From assembly GCF_046292825.1 (NCBI RefSeq), contig NZ_JBKBQG010000011.1, forward strand, positions 37,406 through 101,405: 64,000 nt of DNA, written 5' to 3'. The DNA is from Salinarimonas sp046292825. Lineage in GTDB: Bacteria; Pseudomonadota; Alphaproteobacteria; Rhizobiales; Beijerinckiaceae. The translations under genes and the position numbers were made by a program. The notes under the pieces were generated by a model, which saw only the letters and a list, made by a program, of their open reading frames with translations, was not told where the DNA came from and searched no databases. Below are positions 42,247 to 50,025 of this stretch, in pieces (the stretch's first letter is position 1; each line of letters starts with the position of its first letter).

Positions 42247-43219
42247 GCCGCGCTTCCGGATCGGATGCGGGTATCAAAGGTTCGGGGGGTACGGCTGGCG
42301 GTCTTGCCGCGGACGTCGCGCCGCTGCCCAGCAGCCAGTCCTGACGCCGTATTCCCTCACCCCTGCCCCTCTCCCTCCCGGGAGAGGGGTTCTCGCGCGG
42401 AGCACATCCCTCCCCGTAGGGGAGGGTGGCCCCTGAGCGCAGCGAAGGGGTCGGGTGGGGCCCGACGCATGCAAGATATTCTCCACCCGGGCCCCGCCCG
42501 GCCCTTCTCGCTCCGCTCGAAGGTCCACCCTCCCCTCCGGGGAGGGATGGGTGCGCGTCTCCCCTTTCCCGGATGGGAGAGGGGCCGGGGGTGAGGGGGT
42601 ACGGCTGGCGGTCTTGCCGCGGACGTCGCGCCGCTGCCCATTGGCCAGTCCTGACGCCGTATTCCCTCACCCCTGCCCCTCTCCCTTCCGGGAGAGGGGT
42701 TCTCGCGCGGAGCACATCCCTCCCCGTAGGGGAGGGTGGCCCCTGAGCGCAGCGAAGGGGTCGGGTGGGGCCCGACGCATGCAAGATATTCTCCACCCGG
42801 GCCCCGCCCGGCCCTTCTCGCTCCGCTCGAAGGTCCACCCTCCCCTCCGGGGAGGGATGGGTGCCACTGATCCGCCGCAGCTCCCCGCGCACCGCTCCCA
42901 GCTCGCGCAACACGATCTCCCCGATCCGCCCGAGCGCATCCCGCTCCGACCCCTCGCCGAGCCCCTCGATCGCGAGCGCGAGCCCCTCGGCGAGGCGCGA
43001 GGCCGCGTTGAGCGCGTCCTCGAGATCGAGGAGGTCGCGGGCGAGGGGAGGGGGGGCGCGCAGCGGCGGCTCCTCGTCGAAGAGAACCGATGCCAGAGCC
43101 TGCGCGCCGCGCACGAGCCGCTCGGCCTGCGCCGCCGATCGCCCGTGGAGAAGCGCGCGCACGAGCTCCTCCACGCGCGCGCGATCGCACGCGGATGTGG
43201 TATCCGTCGTCTCGGCCAT
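42146..43219 (-). CDS. Hypothetical protein with a repeat-derived C-terminus
   Basis: 357 aa as read. Only residues 1 to about 117 look like an ordinary protein: acidic/helical, MAETTDTTSACDRARVEELV, then helices such as LLDLEDALNAASRLAEGLAL. From THPSPEGRVDL on, the reading frame runs through both copies of the 270-bp duplicated repeat and finally antisense to the Lrp gene's 3' end. The natural stop appears to have been lost when the repeats inserted. No family recognised. Whether the long tail is made and stable is unknown; the original protein was probably about 120 aa. Confidence 0.5.
   Translation of the reverse strand: MAETTDTTSACDRARVEELVRALLHGRSAAQAERLVRGAQALASVLFDEEPPLRAPPPLARDLLDLEDALNAASRLAEGLALAIEGLGEGSERDALGRIGEIVLRELGAVRGELRRISGTHPSPEGRVDLRAEREGPGGARVENILHASGPTRPLRCAQGPPSPTGRDVLRARTPLPEGRGAGVREYGVRTGQWAAARRPRQDRQPYPLTPGPSPIRERGDAHPSLPGGEGGPSSGARRAGRGPGGEYLACVGPHPTPSLRSGATLPYGEGCAPRENPSPGRERGRGEGIRRQDWLLGSGATSAARPPAVPPEPLIPASDPEARLSSPPREPTATTLDSGASRKRSPSRSARRLLGS
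42285..42554 (+). repeat. 270-bp direct duplication, unit 1
   Basis: Repeated almost exactly at 42595-42864 (period 310 bp); differences include CAGCAGCC/CATTGGCC and one C/T in CTCCC(T/C)CCGGG. Each unit contains a CCTCACCCCTGCCCCTCTCC hairpin arm, a copy of the GC-rich palindromic element (42408-42546) and GTACGGCTGGCGG. Confidence 0.9.
42595..42864 (+). repeat. 270-bp direct duplication, unit 2
   Basis: Second unit of the duplication, containing another copy of the GC-rich palindromic element (42718-42856). The 40-bp spacer between units holds a reverse-complement relative of the CCTCACCCCTGCCCC segment. Both units are read as coding sequence in the gene at 42146-43219. Confidence 0.9.
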
Positions 43220-43283
43220 GTCCGTCTCCGATGGGGGTGGTCGTGGGCGTGCGTGAAAGGCTATCCTGTCGCCCTCGCCATTT

Positions 43284-43297
43284 CTCTGTTAACAGAG
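43284..43297. promoter_or_regulatory. 14-bp perfect palindrome before RHH gene
   Basis: CTCTGTTAACAGAG, a perfect palindrome 10 bp upstream of the GTG start of the first ribbon-helix-helix gene; a related half-site GATAACAGA lies just inside the gene (codons 5-7). The position fits autorepression by an RHH protein. Confidence 0.45.
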
Positions 43298-43307
43298 TTT
43301 ATCCGAC

Positions 43308-43511
43308 GTGTCAAACCCTGATAACAGAAAAAAGCGCGGCCCCGCCCCGACCGAGATCGGCACCCTCATCGGCGTGCGCCTGCGCTCCGACCTCTTGCGC
43401 CAGCTCGACGACGCCATCGCCAAGGAGCCCGACCCGAAGCCGGGGCGGCCGGAGATGATAAGGCGGGCGTTGCAGGAATGGCTCGCGGAGAGAGATCGCA
43501 CACACGAGTAA
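43308..43511 (+). CDS. Ribbon-helix-helix DNA-binding protein 1
   Basis: 67 aa, GTG start. Basic N-terminus (NRKKRGPAPT), then an RHH-like fold: beta strand LIGVRLRSDLLRQLDDAIA and helix GRPEMIRRALQEWLAERD. A CopG/Arc-type repressor in form. A palindrome immediately upstream is its likely operator. It is followed 16 bp later by a paralogous RHH gene; no toxin gene is seen beside them. Confidence 0.75.
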   Translation: MSNPDNRKKRGPAPTEIGTLIGVRLRSDLLRQLDDAIAKEPDPKPGRPEMIRRALQEWLAERDRTHE

Positions 43512-43527
43512 AGCAAGTTCGATTCCC

Positions 43528-43713
43528 GTGACACCGAAAAAGCGCGGCCGCCCCGCCACCGGCACCGACCCCCACCTCTCCTTCCGCTCTCCCCCCGAGG
43601 TCACGGAAGCGATCGAGCGCGCCGCCAAGGCTCAGACCGACACGCCGAGCCGTTCGGAGATGATCCGGCGGATCGTGACGGAATGGCTGCGGGAGCGGGG
43701 GCATTTGGGGTGA
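43528..43713 (+). CDS. Ribbon-helix-helix DNA-binding protein 2
   Basis: 61 aa, GTG start (MTPKKRGRPATG). RHH pattern: strand HLSFRSPPEVTEAIERAAKA, helix SRSEMIRRIVTEWLRERG. Clear paralogue of the protein encoded just upstream (shared KKRGxP near the start and xEMIRRxxxEWLxER at the end). The two may form heterodimers. The KKRGRP stretch is also AT-hook-like. Confidence 0.72.
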   Translation: MTPKKRGRPATGTDPHLSFRSPPEVTEAIERAAKAQTDTPSRSEMIRRIVTEWLRERGHLG

Positions 43714-43777
43714 TGTCCGAGTTGTAAAATGCAATTATTCTTGGTAGCATTTGGGATGGAACGAGGGGGGCTGGGCA

Positions 43778-44278
43778 ATGGTAGCGCTAATCGCGGCTAT
43801 ACTCGCTATACTGGTATCGACAACGACGCTGGCTACATTTGCCTACGTGAACTTGCCCGAAATCAGAAAGGTTCTCTGCTGTAACGAGCCTATAATACGT
43901 GCGCAGCCAACGGGTTCTAGCATCCCTCAAGGTGGCTTTGAGGTTCGTGACGTCGTTTTCGCAAACTTTGGATTGCGGCCTGCAATTATAGATGCGAAGT
44001 ACATGTGCAGGTTTAGGGGTGAAGATGGTCGCTTTATGACCTATGAAGGCGGTAGCGAAATCGTAGAATTCTTCACAACAGGATCAACGGAGCTACTGAT
44101 CTATGGTGAGCAGGCTAGATCGATAAGGTTTGTCTCTAGTGGTGGTGCCGCCATACCCGATAATGCAACGTCGGTTGAGCAAGTTTGTAGCCCGAGATTT
44201 GTCGATCTCAGCCTCGTGCCCGAGCGCGATGGCCGTTTGACCTTCAAGTCAATAGAATACGTTATTAGGTTGCGCTGA
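43778..44278 (+). CDS. Low-GC single-span membrane protein, unknown
   Basis: 166 aa from MVALIAAIL (ATG 43778 with GAGGGGGG upstream; a TTG 9 codons earlier also reads in frame). One N-terminal membrane helix (residues 1-24, VALIAAILAILVSTTTLATFAYV), then a soluble domain of about 140 residues with beta-strand pattern (GGFEVRDVVFANFGLRPAIIDAKYMCRF) and four cysteines. GC content is markedly lower than the surrounding genes, which suggests recent transfer. Not recognised. Confidence 0.6.
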   Translation: MVALIAAILAILVSTTTLATFAYVNLPEIRKVLCCNEPIIRAQPTGSSIPQGGFEVRDVVFANFGLRPAIIDAKYMCRFRGEDGRFMTYEGGSEIVEFFTTGSTELLIYGEQARSIRFVSSGGAAIPDNATSVEQVCSPRFVDLSLVPERDGRLTFKSIEYVIRLR

Positions 44279-44367
44279 AGACGGAGCGCTTGAGGTGTGC
44301 AAGAAATAAATGGGGACCGAGCATAGAATCCGGCTGCGCAGCAAGCGCTTGCGGCGGCGACGATCCG

Positions 44368-44465
44368 CCTCGTCGGCTGGATTCCGAGCGTCTGCGGCGC
44401 GATTAACATGCTGGGTCCCCTTCTCCTGCGCACGCTTTGCGTGCTTTGGCCGGGGAATGACACCC
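44368..44465 (+). repeat. Half copy of the 6990-7115 palindrome
   Basis: Contains ATGCTGGGTCCCCTTCTCC, the inner hairpin GCACGCTTTGCGTGC and GGCCGGGGAATGACACC, matching one arm of the 126-bp palindrome at 6990-7115 together with its outer flank (TCTGCGGCGC). It lies between the convergent membrane-protein and recG genes. The rest of 44279-44490 shows nothing assignable. Confidence 0.75.
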
Positions 44466-44490
44466 TTCCGCCTTTGGCGGGCACCGACCC

Positions 44491-46611
44491 TCACCCCGCC
44501 CCCAGCGTCCGCACCGCCGCATCCCGCGAGAACAAATACAACAGCACCCGCAGCGCCTCCCCCCGCTCCCCGCGCAAATCCGGATCGCGCAAGACCACCA
44601 GCCGCGCGTCGTCGCGCGCCGTCGCCAGCAGATCCCCGTCGATCTCCGGCCGCAGCAGCTTGAACCCCGGAAGCCCCGATTGGCGCGTCCCCAGAACCTC
44701 GCCCTCGCCGCGCAGCCTCAAATCCTCCTCCGCGATGCGAAAACCGTCCTCCGTCTCGCGCATGATCTCAAGGCGCGCGCGGGCGGTCTCGCCCAAGGGC
44801 CCCTTGTAGAGGAGGAGGCAGGTGGAGGCGCCGGTGCCGCGGCCGACGCGGCCGCGCAGCTGGTGGAGCTGGGCGAGGCCGAAGCGCTCGGCGTGCTCGA
44901 TCACCATGATGGTGGCCTCCGGCACGTCGACGCCGACCTCGACGACGGTGGTGGAGACCAGCAGCGTCGTCTCTCCGGCCTGGAAGGCGGCCATCGCGGC
45001 GTCCTTGTCGCGGCCCGCCATGCGCCCATGGACGAGCCCGACCTTCGCGCCGAAATGCTTCGCGAGATCCTCCGCGCGCTCTTCCGCCGCGGCGAGGTCG
45101 ATGACCTCGCTCTCCTCGACGAGCGGGCAGATCCAATAGACCCGCGCGCCCCCCGCCATCGCCCGCCCGATCCCGGCGACGACCTCGCCGATGCGCTCGG
45201 TCGAGACGAGGCGGGTCGCGATCGGCTGGCGGCCGGGCGGCTTCTCGTCGAGGACCGAGACGTCCATGTCGCCGAAGAAGGTGAGCGCGAGCGTGCGCGG
45301 GATCGGGGTCGCGGTCATCACGAGGAAGTCCACCGCCTCGCCCTTGGCGCCGAGCGCGAGGCGCTGGTGGACGCCGAAGCGGTGCTGCTCGTCGACGATG
45401 GCGAGCCCGAGATCGTGGAAGACGACGTCGTCCTGGAAGAGCGCGTGGGTGCCGACGAGAATCGAGGTCGCGCCCTCGGCGAGCGCGGCGAGGATCGCGC
45501 GGCGCTCGAGCCCCTTCTCGCGGCCGGTGAGGAGGCCGATCGAGAGGCCGTTCGCCTCCGCCAGAGGCCGCAGCCGCTCGTAATGCTGGCGGGCGAGGAT
45601 CTCGGTCGGCGCCATCAAGGCCGCCTGCCGCCCGGCCTCGATCGCGCTCGCCATGGCGAGGAGCGCGACCGCGGTCTTGCCCGAGCCGACATCGCCCTGG
45701 AGGAGGCGCAGCATGCGGGTCGGCGCGACGAGATCGGCGCGGATCTCGGCGATCGCCCGCGTCTGCGCGCCCGTGAGCGCGAAAGGCAGCGACGCCTCGA
45801 CCTTCCGCGCGAGCGCCCCGTCGCCGGCATTCGCGCGCCCGGGCTTGCGGCGCATCTTGGCGCGCACGAGGGCGAGCGCGAGCTGCGAGGACAGGGCCTC
45901 GTCGTAGGCGAGGCGGCGCCGGGCGGGGTTCTTCGCAAAGCCCTCCTCGGAGAGGGCGGCGGCGTCCGGGGGCTCGTGGAGCGCGCGCAAGGCCTCGCGG
46001 AAGGCGGGGAAGCGCTCGCGGGCGCGGTGCGCCGCATCGAGCCATTCGGGCATCTCGGGCACGCGCTCGAGGGCGGCACTCGCGAGGCGGTGGATCATGC
46101 GCGAGGTGAGCCCCTCGGTCTGCCCGTAGACGGGCTCGACCGCAGGCAGCTTGCCGAGCTCGCTTTCGTCGATGACGCGATCGGGATGCACCATCTGCCG
46201 GCGCCCGTCCCAGACCTCGAGCTTGCCCGAGACGACCTTGCGCGCGCCGATCGGCAGGAGCCGCTCGATGCGCGCGCGCGGCAGGCCGAAGAAGACGAGG
46301 GCGACGTCGCCGGTGTCGTCCTCCACCACGACCCGATAGGGCGCCTTCGAGCGGTTGAGGGCGGCGGGCTGGTGGTGGACGACGGTGACGAGGAGGGTCA
46401 CGGTCTCGCCGACGGGCGCGTCCACGATCCGCCCCGCGAGCGCGCGCGAGACGCCGCCGACGGGGACGTGGAAGAGGAGATCGACGACGCGCGCCGGCTC
46501 CCCCGGCGGCCCGACGAGCCGATCGACATTGGCCGCCACCTTCGGCCCCACGCCCGGCAGCGTGCTCGCCGGGGCGAACAGCGGATCGAGGATCGAGGGG
46601 CGCAGCGACAT
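44491..46611 (-). CDS. recG: ATP-dependent DNA helicase RecG
   Basis: 706 aa from MSLRPSILDP. Remodels stalled forks and recombination intermediates. An N-terminal wedge/OB domain (LLFHVPVGG, VVEDDTGDVALVFFGLPRA) precedes helicase motifs: Walker A GDVGSGKT, Walker B DEQHRFG, motif III MTATPIPRTL, and C-terminal motifs VVEVGVDVPEATIM and QLRGRVGRG. The TxTPIPRTL-to-GxDMDVSVLDEKPPGR stretch is typical RecG. Length is normal. Follows truA by 99 bp on the same strand. Confidence 0.96.
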   Translation of the reverse strand: MSLRPSILDPLFAPASTLPGVGPKVAANVDRLVGPPGEPARVVDLLFHVPVGGVSRALAGRIVDAPVGETVTLLVTVVHHQPAALNRSKAPYRVVVEDDTGDVALVFFGLPRARIERLLPIGARKVVSGKLEVWDGRRQMVHPDRVIDESELGKLPAVEPVYGQTEGLTSRMIHRLASAALERVPEMPEWLDAAHRARERFPAFREALRALHEPPDAAALSEEGFAKNPARRRLAYDEALSSQLALALVRAKMRRKPGRANAGDGALARKVEASLPFALTGAQTRAIAEIRADLVAPTRMLRLLQGDVGSGKTAVALLAMASAIEAGRQAALMAPTEILARQHYERLRPLAEANGLSIGLLTGREKGLERRAILAALAEGATSILVGTHALFQDDVVFHDLGLAIVDEQHRFGVHQRLALGAKGEAVDFLVMTATPIPRTLALTFFGDMDVSVLDEKPPGRQPIATRLVSTERIGEVVAGIGRAMAGGARVYWICPLVEESEVIDLAAAEERAEDLAKHFGAKVGLVHGRMAGRDKDAAMAAFQAGETTLLVSTTVVEVGVDVPEATIMVIEHAERFGLAQLHQLRGRVGRGTGASTCLLLYKGPLGETARARLEIMRETEDGFRIAEEDLRLRGEGEVLGTRQSGLPGFKLLRPEIDGDLLATARDDARLVVLRDPDLRGERGEALRVLLYLFSRDAAVRTLGAG

Positions 46612-46710
46612 TGGGATACTTCGCGAACGGAACGTGGCGCGACGATGGACCGGCGCGCGCGGCGAGGCAAGCGCGAGGCGCGCCCGCACGATCGCGCGGG
46701 GGAGGGCCGT

Positions 46711-47478
46711 TCAACCCTCGCGTGGGTCTTCCGCGCCCGGCGCATAGTCGACGCCGACGAAATAGAGCCCGTGCGGGGGCGCGAGCGCGCCGCAGCGGGT
46801 GCGGTCGCGGGCCTCGAGCGCGGCGCGGACCTCCGCGACGCTCCAGCGGCCGATGCCGGCGAGCAGGATCGTGCCGACCATCGAGCGCACCTGGTTGTGG
46901 AGGAAGGAGCGCGAGGCGGCCTCGACATGCACCTCCTCGCCATGGGCCGAGACCGCGAGCCGCTCGAGCGTCTTCATCGGCGTGCGACCCTGGCATTGGC
47001 TCGCGCGGAAGGTGGTGAAGTCGTGATGGCCGAGGAGCTGATCGGCGGCCTCCTGCATCAGCGCGACGTCGATCCTCTGGCGCACGTGCCAGACGCGGGT
47101 CCGGTCGAGGGTCGCGGGCGCGCCGCGGTTGAGGATGCGGTAGCGATAATGCCGGCGCACGGCCGAGAGGCGCGCGTTGAAGGTCTCGCTCACCGCCTGC
47201 GCGCGCACCACCGCGATCAGATCGTCGCGCATGTGGGCGTTGGCGGCGTCGCGAATCGTGTCGAGCCGGAAGGGGCGGTCGAGGTCGACATGGGCGACCT
47301 GGTGGGTCGCGTGCACGCCCGCATCGGTGCGCCCGGCGCAATGGAGCCGCACGGGATGGCCGCAGAAGGCCTCGATCGCCTCCTCGAGCACCTGCTGGAC
47401 CGAGCGGCCGTTCGCCTGGCGCTGCCAGCCGGAATAGGGCGTGCCGTCATATTCGACGACGAGCTTGTAGCGGGGCAT
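46711..47478 (-). CDS. truA: tRNA pseudouridine(38-40) synthase
   Basis: 255 aa. Forms pseudouridine at positions 38-40 of tRNAs. Starts MPRYKLVVEYDGTPYSGWQRQ; catalytic Asp52 in CAGRTDAGVHA; the conserved FTTFRASQCQGRTP segment and the C-terminal FLHNQVRSMVGTIL are present. It is 1 bp downstream of fmt, so the two are co-transcribed and probably coupled. Order def-fmt-truA is common in alphaproteobacteria. Confidence 0.96.
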   Translation of the reverse strand: MPRYKLVVEYDGTPYSGWQRQANGRSVQQVLEEAIEAFCGHPVRLHCAGRTDAGVHATHQVAHVDLDRPFRLDTIRDAANAHMRDDLIAVVRAQAVSETFNARLSAVRRHYRYRILNRGAPATLDRTRVWHVRQRIDVALMQEAADQLLGHHDFTTFRASQCQGRTPMKTLERLAVSAHGEEVHVEAASRSFLHNQVRSMVGTILLAGIGRWSVAEVRAALEARDRTRCGALAPPHGLYFVGVDYAPGAEDPREG

Positions 47479-47479
47479 G

Positions 47480-48430
47480 TCAATCGGCGACGAGGCGCGT
47501 GCCCGGCGCGATCCGCGCGCCGCGCAGCCACTCGCCCGCGCTCATCGCCGCCTTGCCGGCGCGCTGGACCGTGACGAGGCGCAGCGCGCCCTGCCCGCAC
47601 GCGACGGTGCCCTCGCCGTCGAGGAGCGTGCCGGGGAGCGCGCCGCCGGATTCCGCATCCTCGACGACGCGCGTCTCGAGGACCTTCACCCGCTCGGGGC
47701 CGCGCCCGGCATCGAGGCGGAAGAAGGCGCCGGGGAAGGGGGCGAGGCCGCGGACCTGGTCGTGCGCGCGCCGCGCCGGCAGGCTCCAGCCGAGCTCGGC
47801 ATCGCCCGCATTGATCTTGGCGGCGTAGGTGACGCCCTCCTCGGGCTGCGGCGTGAAGGTCAGCGCCCCGCGCGAGAGGGCGGCGAGCGCGCGCACCATG
47901 AGATCGGCGCCGAGCCCCATCAGGGCGTCGTGGAGCTGGCCGGCATTCATGTCGGGGGAGATCGCGACCCGCTCGACCATGGCGACGGGGCCGGTGTCGA
48001 GCCCCGCCTCCATCTTCATCACGGCGACGCCCGTCTCGCGATCGCCCGCCATGATCGCGCGCTGGATCGGCGCCGCGCCGCGCCAGCGCGGCAGGAGGGA
48101 GGCGTGGAGGTTGAGACAGCCGAGCTCGGGCGCGTCGAGGATCGCTTGGGGCAGGATCATGCCGTAGGCGACGACGACGGCGACGTCGGCCCCGTGCGAG
48201 CGGAAGATCTCGGCGGCGTCCTGCGTGCGGAGGCTCTTGGGCGTCAGCACCGGAATGCCGAAGCCGTCGGCGAGCTTGTGGACGGGGGAGGGGCGCTCGG
48301 CCATGCCGCGGCCGGCGGGGGCGGGGGCGCGCGTGTAGCAGGCGACGACCTCGTGTCCCTGGCCGACGATCTCCGCGAGGGTCGGCACCGCGAAATCGGG
48401 GGTGCCCATGAAGACGACGCGCAGGCTCAT
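47480..48430 (-). CDS. fmt: Methionyl-tRNA formyltransferase
   Basis: 316 aa. Formylates Met-tRNA-fMet for initiation. N-terminal formyltransferase domain: MGTPDFAVPTL, the cofactor and catalytic segment LNLHASLLPRWRGAAPIQRAI (HASLLPxxRG), and MKMEAGLDTGP. The C-terminal domain binds tRNA (INAGDAELGWSLPARRAHDQVRGLAPFPGAF). Follows def by 4 bp on the same strand. Length is normal. Confidence 0.96.
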   Translation of the reverse strand: MSLRVVFMGTPDFAVPTLAEIVGQGHEVVACYTRAPAPAGRGMAERPSPVHKLADGFGIPVLTPKSLRTQDAAEIFRSHGADVAVVVAYGMILPQAILDAPELGCLNLHASLLPRWRGAAPIQRAIMAGDRETGVAVMKMEAGLDTGPVAMVERVAISPDMNAGQLHDALMGLGADLMVRALAALSRGALTFTPQPEEGVTYAAKINAGDAELGWSLPARRAHDQVRGLAPFPGAFFRLDAGRGPERVKVLETRVVEDAESGGALPGTLLDGEGTVACGQGALRLVTVQRAGKAAMSAGEWLRGARIAPGTRLVAD

Positions 48431-48434
48431 CGCG

Positions 48435-49001
48435 TCACGCGGTCTCGTTTTCGCGGCGCGCCGCCTTGGCGAACTTGCGCATCACCCGCTCGCGCTTGAG
48501 CCGCGAGAGGTGATCGATGAAGAGCCGGCCGTCGCAATGGTCGATCTCGTGCTGGATGCAGGTCGCGAGCAGCCCCTCGGCCTCGCGCTCGTGCACCGCG
48601 CCGGAGAGATCCTGGAAGCGCACGCGGATGCGGGCGGGGCGCTCGACCTCCTCGGTATAATCGGGGATCGACAGGCAGCCCTCCTCGTAGACGCGCTTGT
48701 CCTCGCTCGACCAGAGGATTTCCGGGTTGATCAGCACCATCGGATCGGGCTCGCGCTCGCGCTCCTCGTCGTCGAGATCGGCGCCCTCGACCTCGCGGCC
48801 GAGATCGCAGACGACGACGCGCTTCGCCACCCCGATCTGGATCGCCGCGAGCCCGATGCCGCGGGCGGCGTACATCGCCTCGAACATCTCCTCGACGAGC
48901 GCGCGCGTGTCCGCGTCGGTCGCGGAGACGGGCTCGGAGACGAGGCGCAGGCGGGGGTCGGGCAGCTTGACGATCGGTCTCACGGGGCGGGCCTTTTCCA
49001 T
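48435..49001 (-). CDS. def: Peptide deformylase
   Basis: 188 aa from MEKARPVRP. Removes the formyl group from new proteins; Fe/Zn enzyme. Three motifs: GIGLAAIQIG (residues 48-57), EGCLS with metal ligand Cys109, and QHEIDHCDG with His151, Glu152 and His155. A charged insertion (ADLDDEEREREPDP, about residues 74-87) lengthens the usual loop. First of the def-fmt-truA group, 59 bp downstream of sfsA. Confidence 0.96.
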   Translation of the reverse strand: MEKARPVRPIVKLPDPRLRLVSEPVSATDADTRALVEEMFEAMYAARGIGLAAIQIGVAKRVVVCDLGREVEGADLDDEEREREPDPMVLINPEILWSSEDKRVYEEGCLSIPDYTEEVERPARIRVRFQDLSGAVHEREAEGLLATCIQHEIDHCDGRLFIDHLSRLKRERVMRKFAKAARRENETA

Positions 49002-49060
49002 TGCTCTGCCGAGATAAGCGCGCGCGCGGGCGCGGTCAACGCCGCAAGGCCGGTGGGCTT

Positions 49061-49777
49061 TCACCCGGCTTCGAAGGGGATCTCGTGGTCGATGACGATC
49101 TCCTCGGGCGAGACCCGGCAGACGAAGGCGTGGAGGGCGACGCCCGCCGCGCGGGCGCGGGCGACGGCGGCGGCGTAAGCCGGGTCGATGTCGGCGGCGG
49201 GACGGAAGCGCTCGGCGCGCATCTGGACGATGGTGACGAGCGCCGCGCGGGCGCCGGCCGCGACCATCGCGGAGAGCTCGTCGAGATGACGGGCGGAGCG
49301 CGCGGCCTTGCAATCGGGGAACTCGGCGAGCCCCTCCCGGCGCATCAGATGGCAGTTCTTCACCTCGAGATAAAGCGGCGGCAGGCCGTCGCCCTCGAGC
49401 AGGAAGTCGACCCGGCTCGCCCGGCCATAGGCGACCTCCGGCCGGACGCGGCCATACTCGGCGAAGGGCGCGAGCGTGCCCGCCGCGAGCGCCTCGGCGA
49501 CGAGGCGGTTGGGATTGGCGGTGTTGACGCCGACCCATTGCGGCACCCCGGCGATCGGCGCCGCCTCCACCGCCTCCCAGGAGAGCGGCAGCTTGCGCTT
49601 GGGGTTGTCCGAGCGCGACAGGAGCACCCGCGCGCCCGGCGCGTCGAGCCCGAGCATGGCGCCGGGATTGGCCACGTGGACGGTCTCCTCGCGGCCGTCG
49701 GCGAAGGCGACGTCGGCGAGGAAGCGCTTGTAGCGGCGCAGGAGCCGCGCCTCGACGAGGGGAGAGGGGAATCGCAT
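49061..49777 (-). CDS. sfsA: SfsA-family protein
   Basis: 238 aa. Conserved family first found as a sugar fermentation stimulator; now thought to be a nuclease-like (PD-(D/E)xK related) DNA/RNA-binding protein. Motifs: KRFLADVAFADG, ANPGAMLGL, the nuclease-like strand RVDFLLEG and YLEVKNCHL (D then ExK), and FPDCKAARSARHLDEL. All are standard and the length is normal. It is the first minus-strand gene of the sfsA-def-fmt-truA-recG series and divergent from the nucleoside operon. Confidence 0.94.
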   Translation of the reverse strand: MRFPSPLVEARLLRRYKRFLADVAFADGREETVHVANPGAMLGLDAPGARVLLSRSDNPKRKLPLSWEAVEAAPIAGVPQWVGVNTANPNRLVAEALAAGTLAPFAEYGRVRPEVAYGRASRVDFLLEGDGLPPLYLEVKNCHLMRREGLAEFPDCKAARSARHLDELSAMVAAGARAALVTIVQMRAERFRPAADIDPAYAAAVARARAAGVALHAFVCRVSPEEIVIDHEIPFEAG

Positions 49778-49954
49778 GGACGGATTCTAGGGGACGACGC
49801 CCCCCGGTGGACAGCGCGCCGATCAAGACCGAGCGCGATTTCCACGCCCAAACGTCGCATCGCGCGATCGCCCGCTTGCGAGACGACCCGAAAGCCTGCT
49901 TGACTTGCACGCAGACGACAGGAGCCGCCCCCCGAGGGCGCGGCCTCGGCATTC

Positions 49955-50025
49955 GGAGGTGGGGCATGCAGGCGTGGTCTGGGGACGCTCGCGCGAGCGT
50001 CGGGGCGACGGGGGCCATCCCGTGA
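49955..50025 (+). promoter_or_regulatory. Candidate 19-codon leader ORF coupled to ABC permease
   Basis: GGAGG (49955-49959), 6 nt, then an ATG at 49966 that opens a 19-codon ORF ending in TGA at 50023-50025. The stop overlaps the GTG start of the permease gene (GTGA). A strong ribosome site before a tiny ORF, with stop/start overlap, is the arrangement used for translational coupling or leader-peptide control. It could instead be the leftover 3' end of a lost upstream gene (the ATPase usual at this place). Confidence 0.45.

Noticed and set aside
42266..43321. Several plus-strand open frames across the repeat block
   Set aside because: They are produced by the duplicated GC-rich repeats in multiple frames and lack ribosome sites or protein-like composition.
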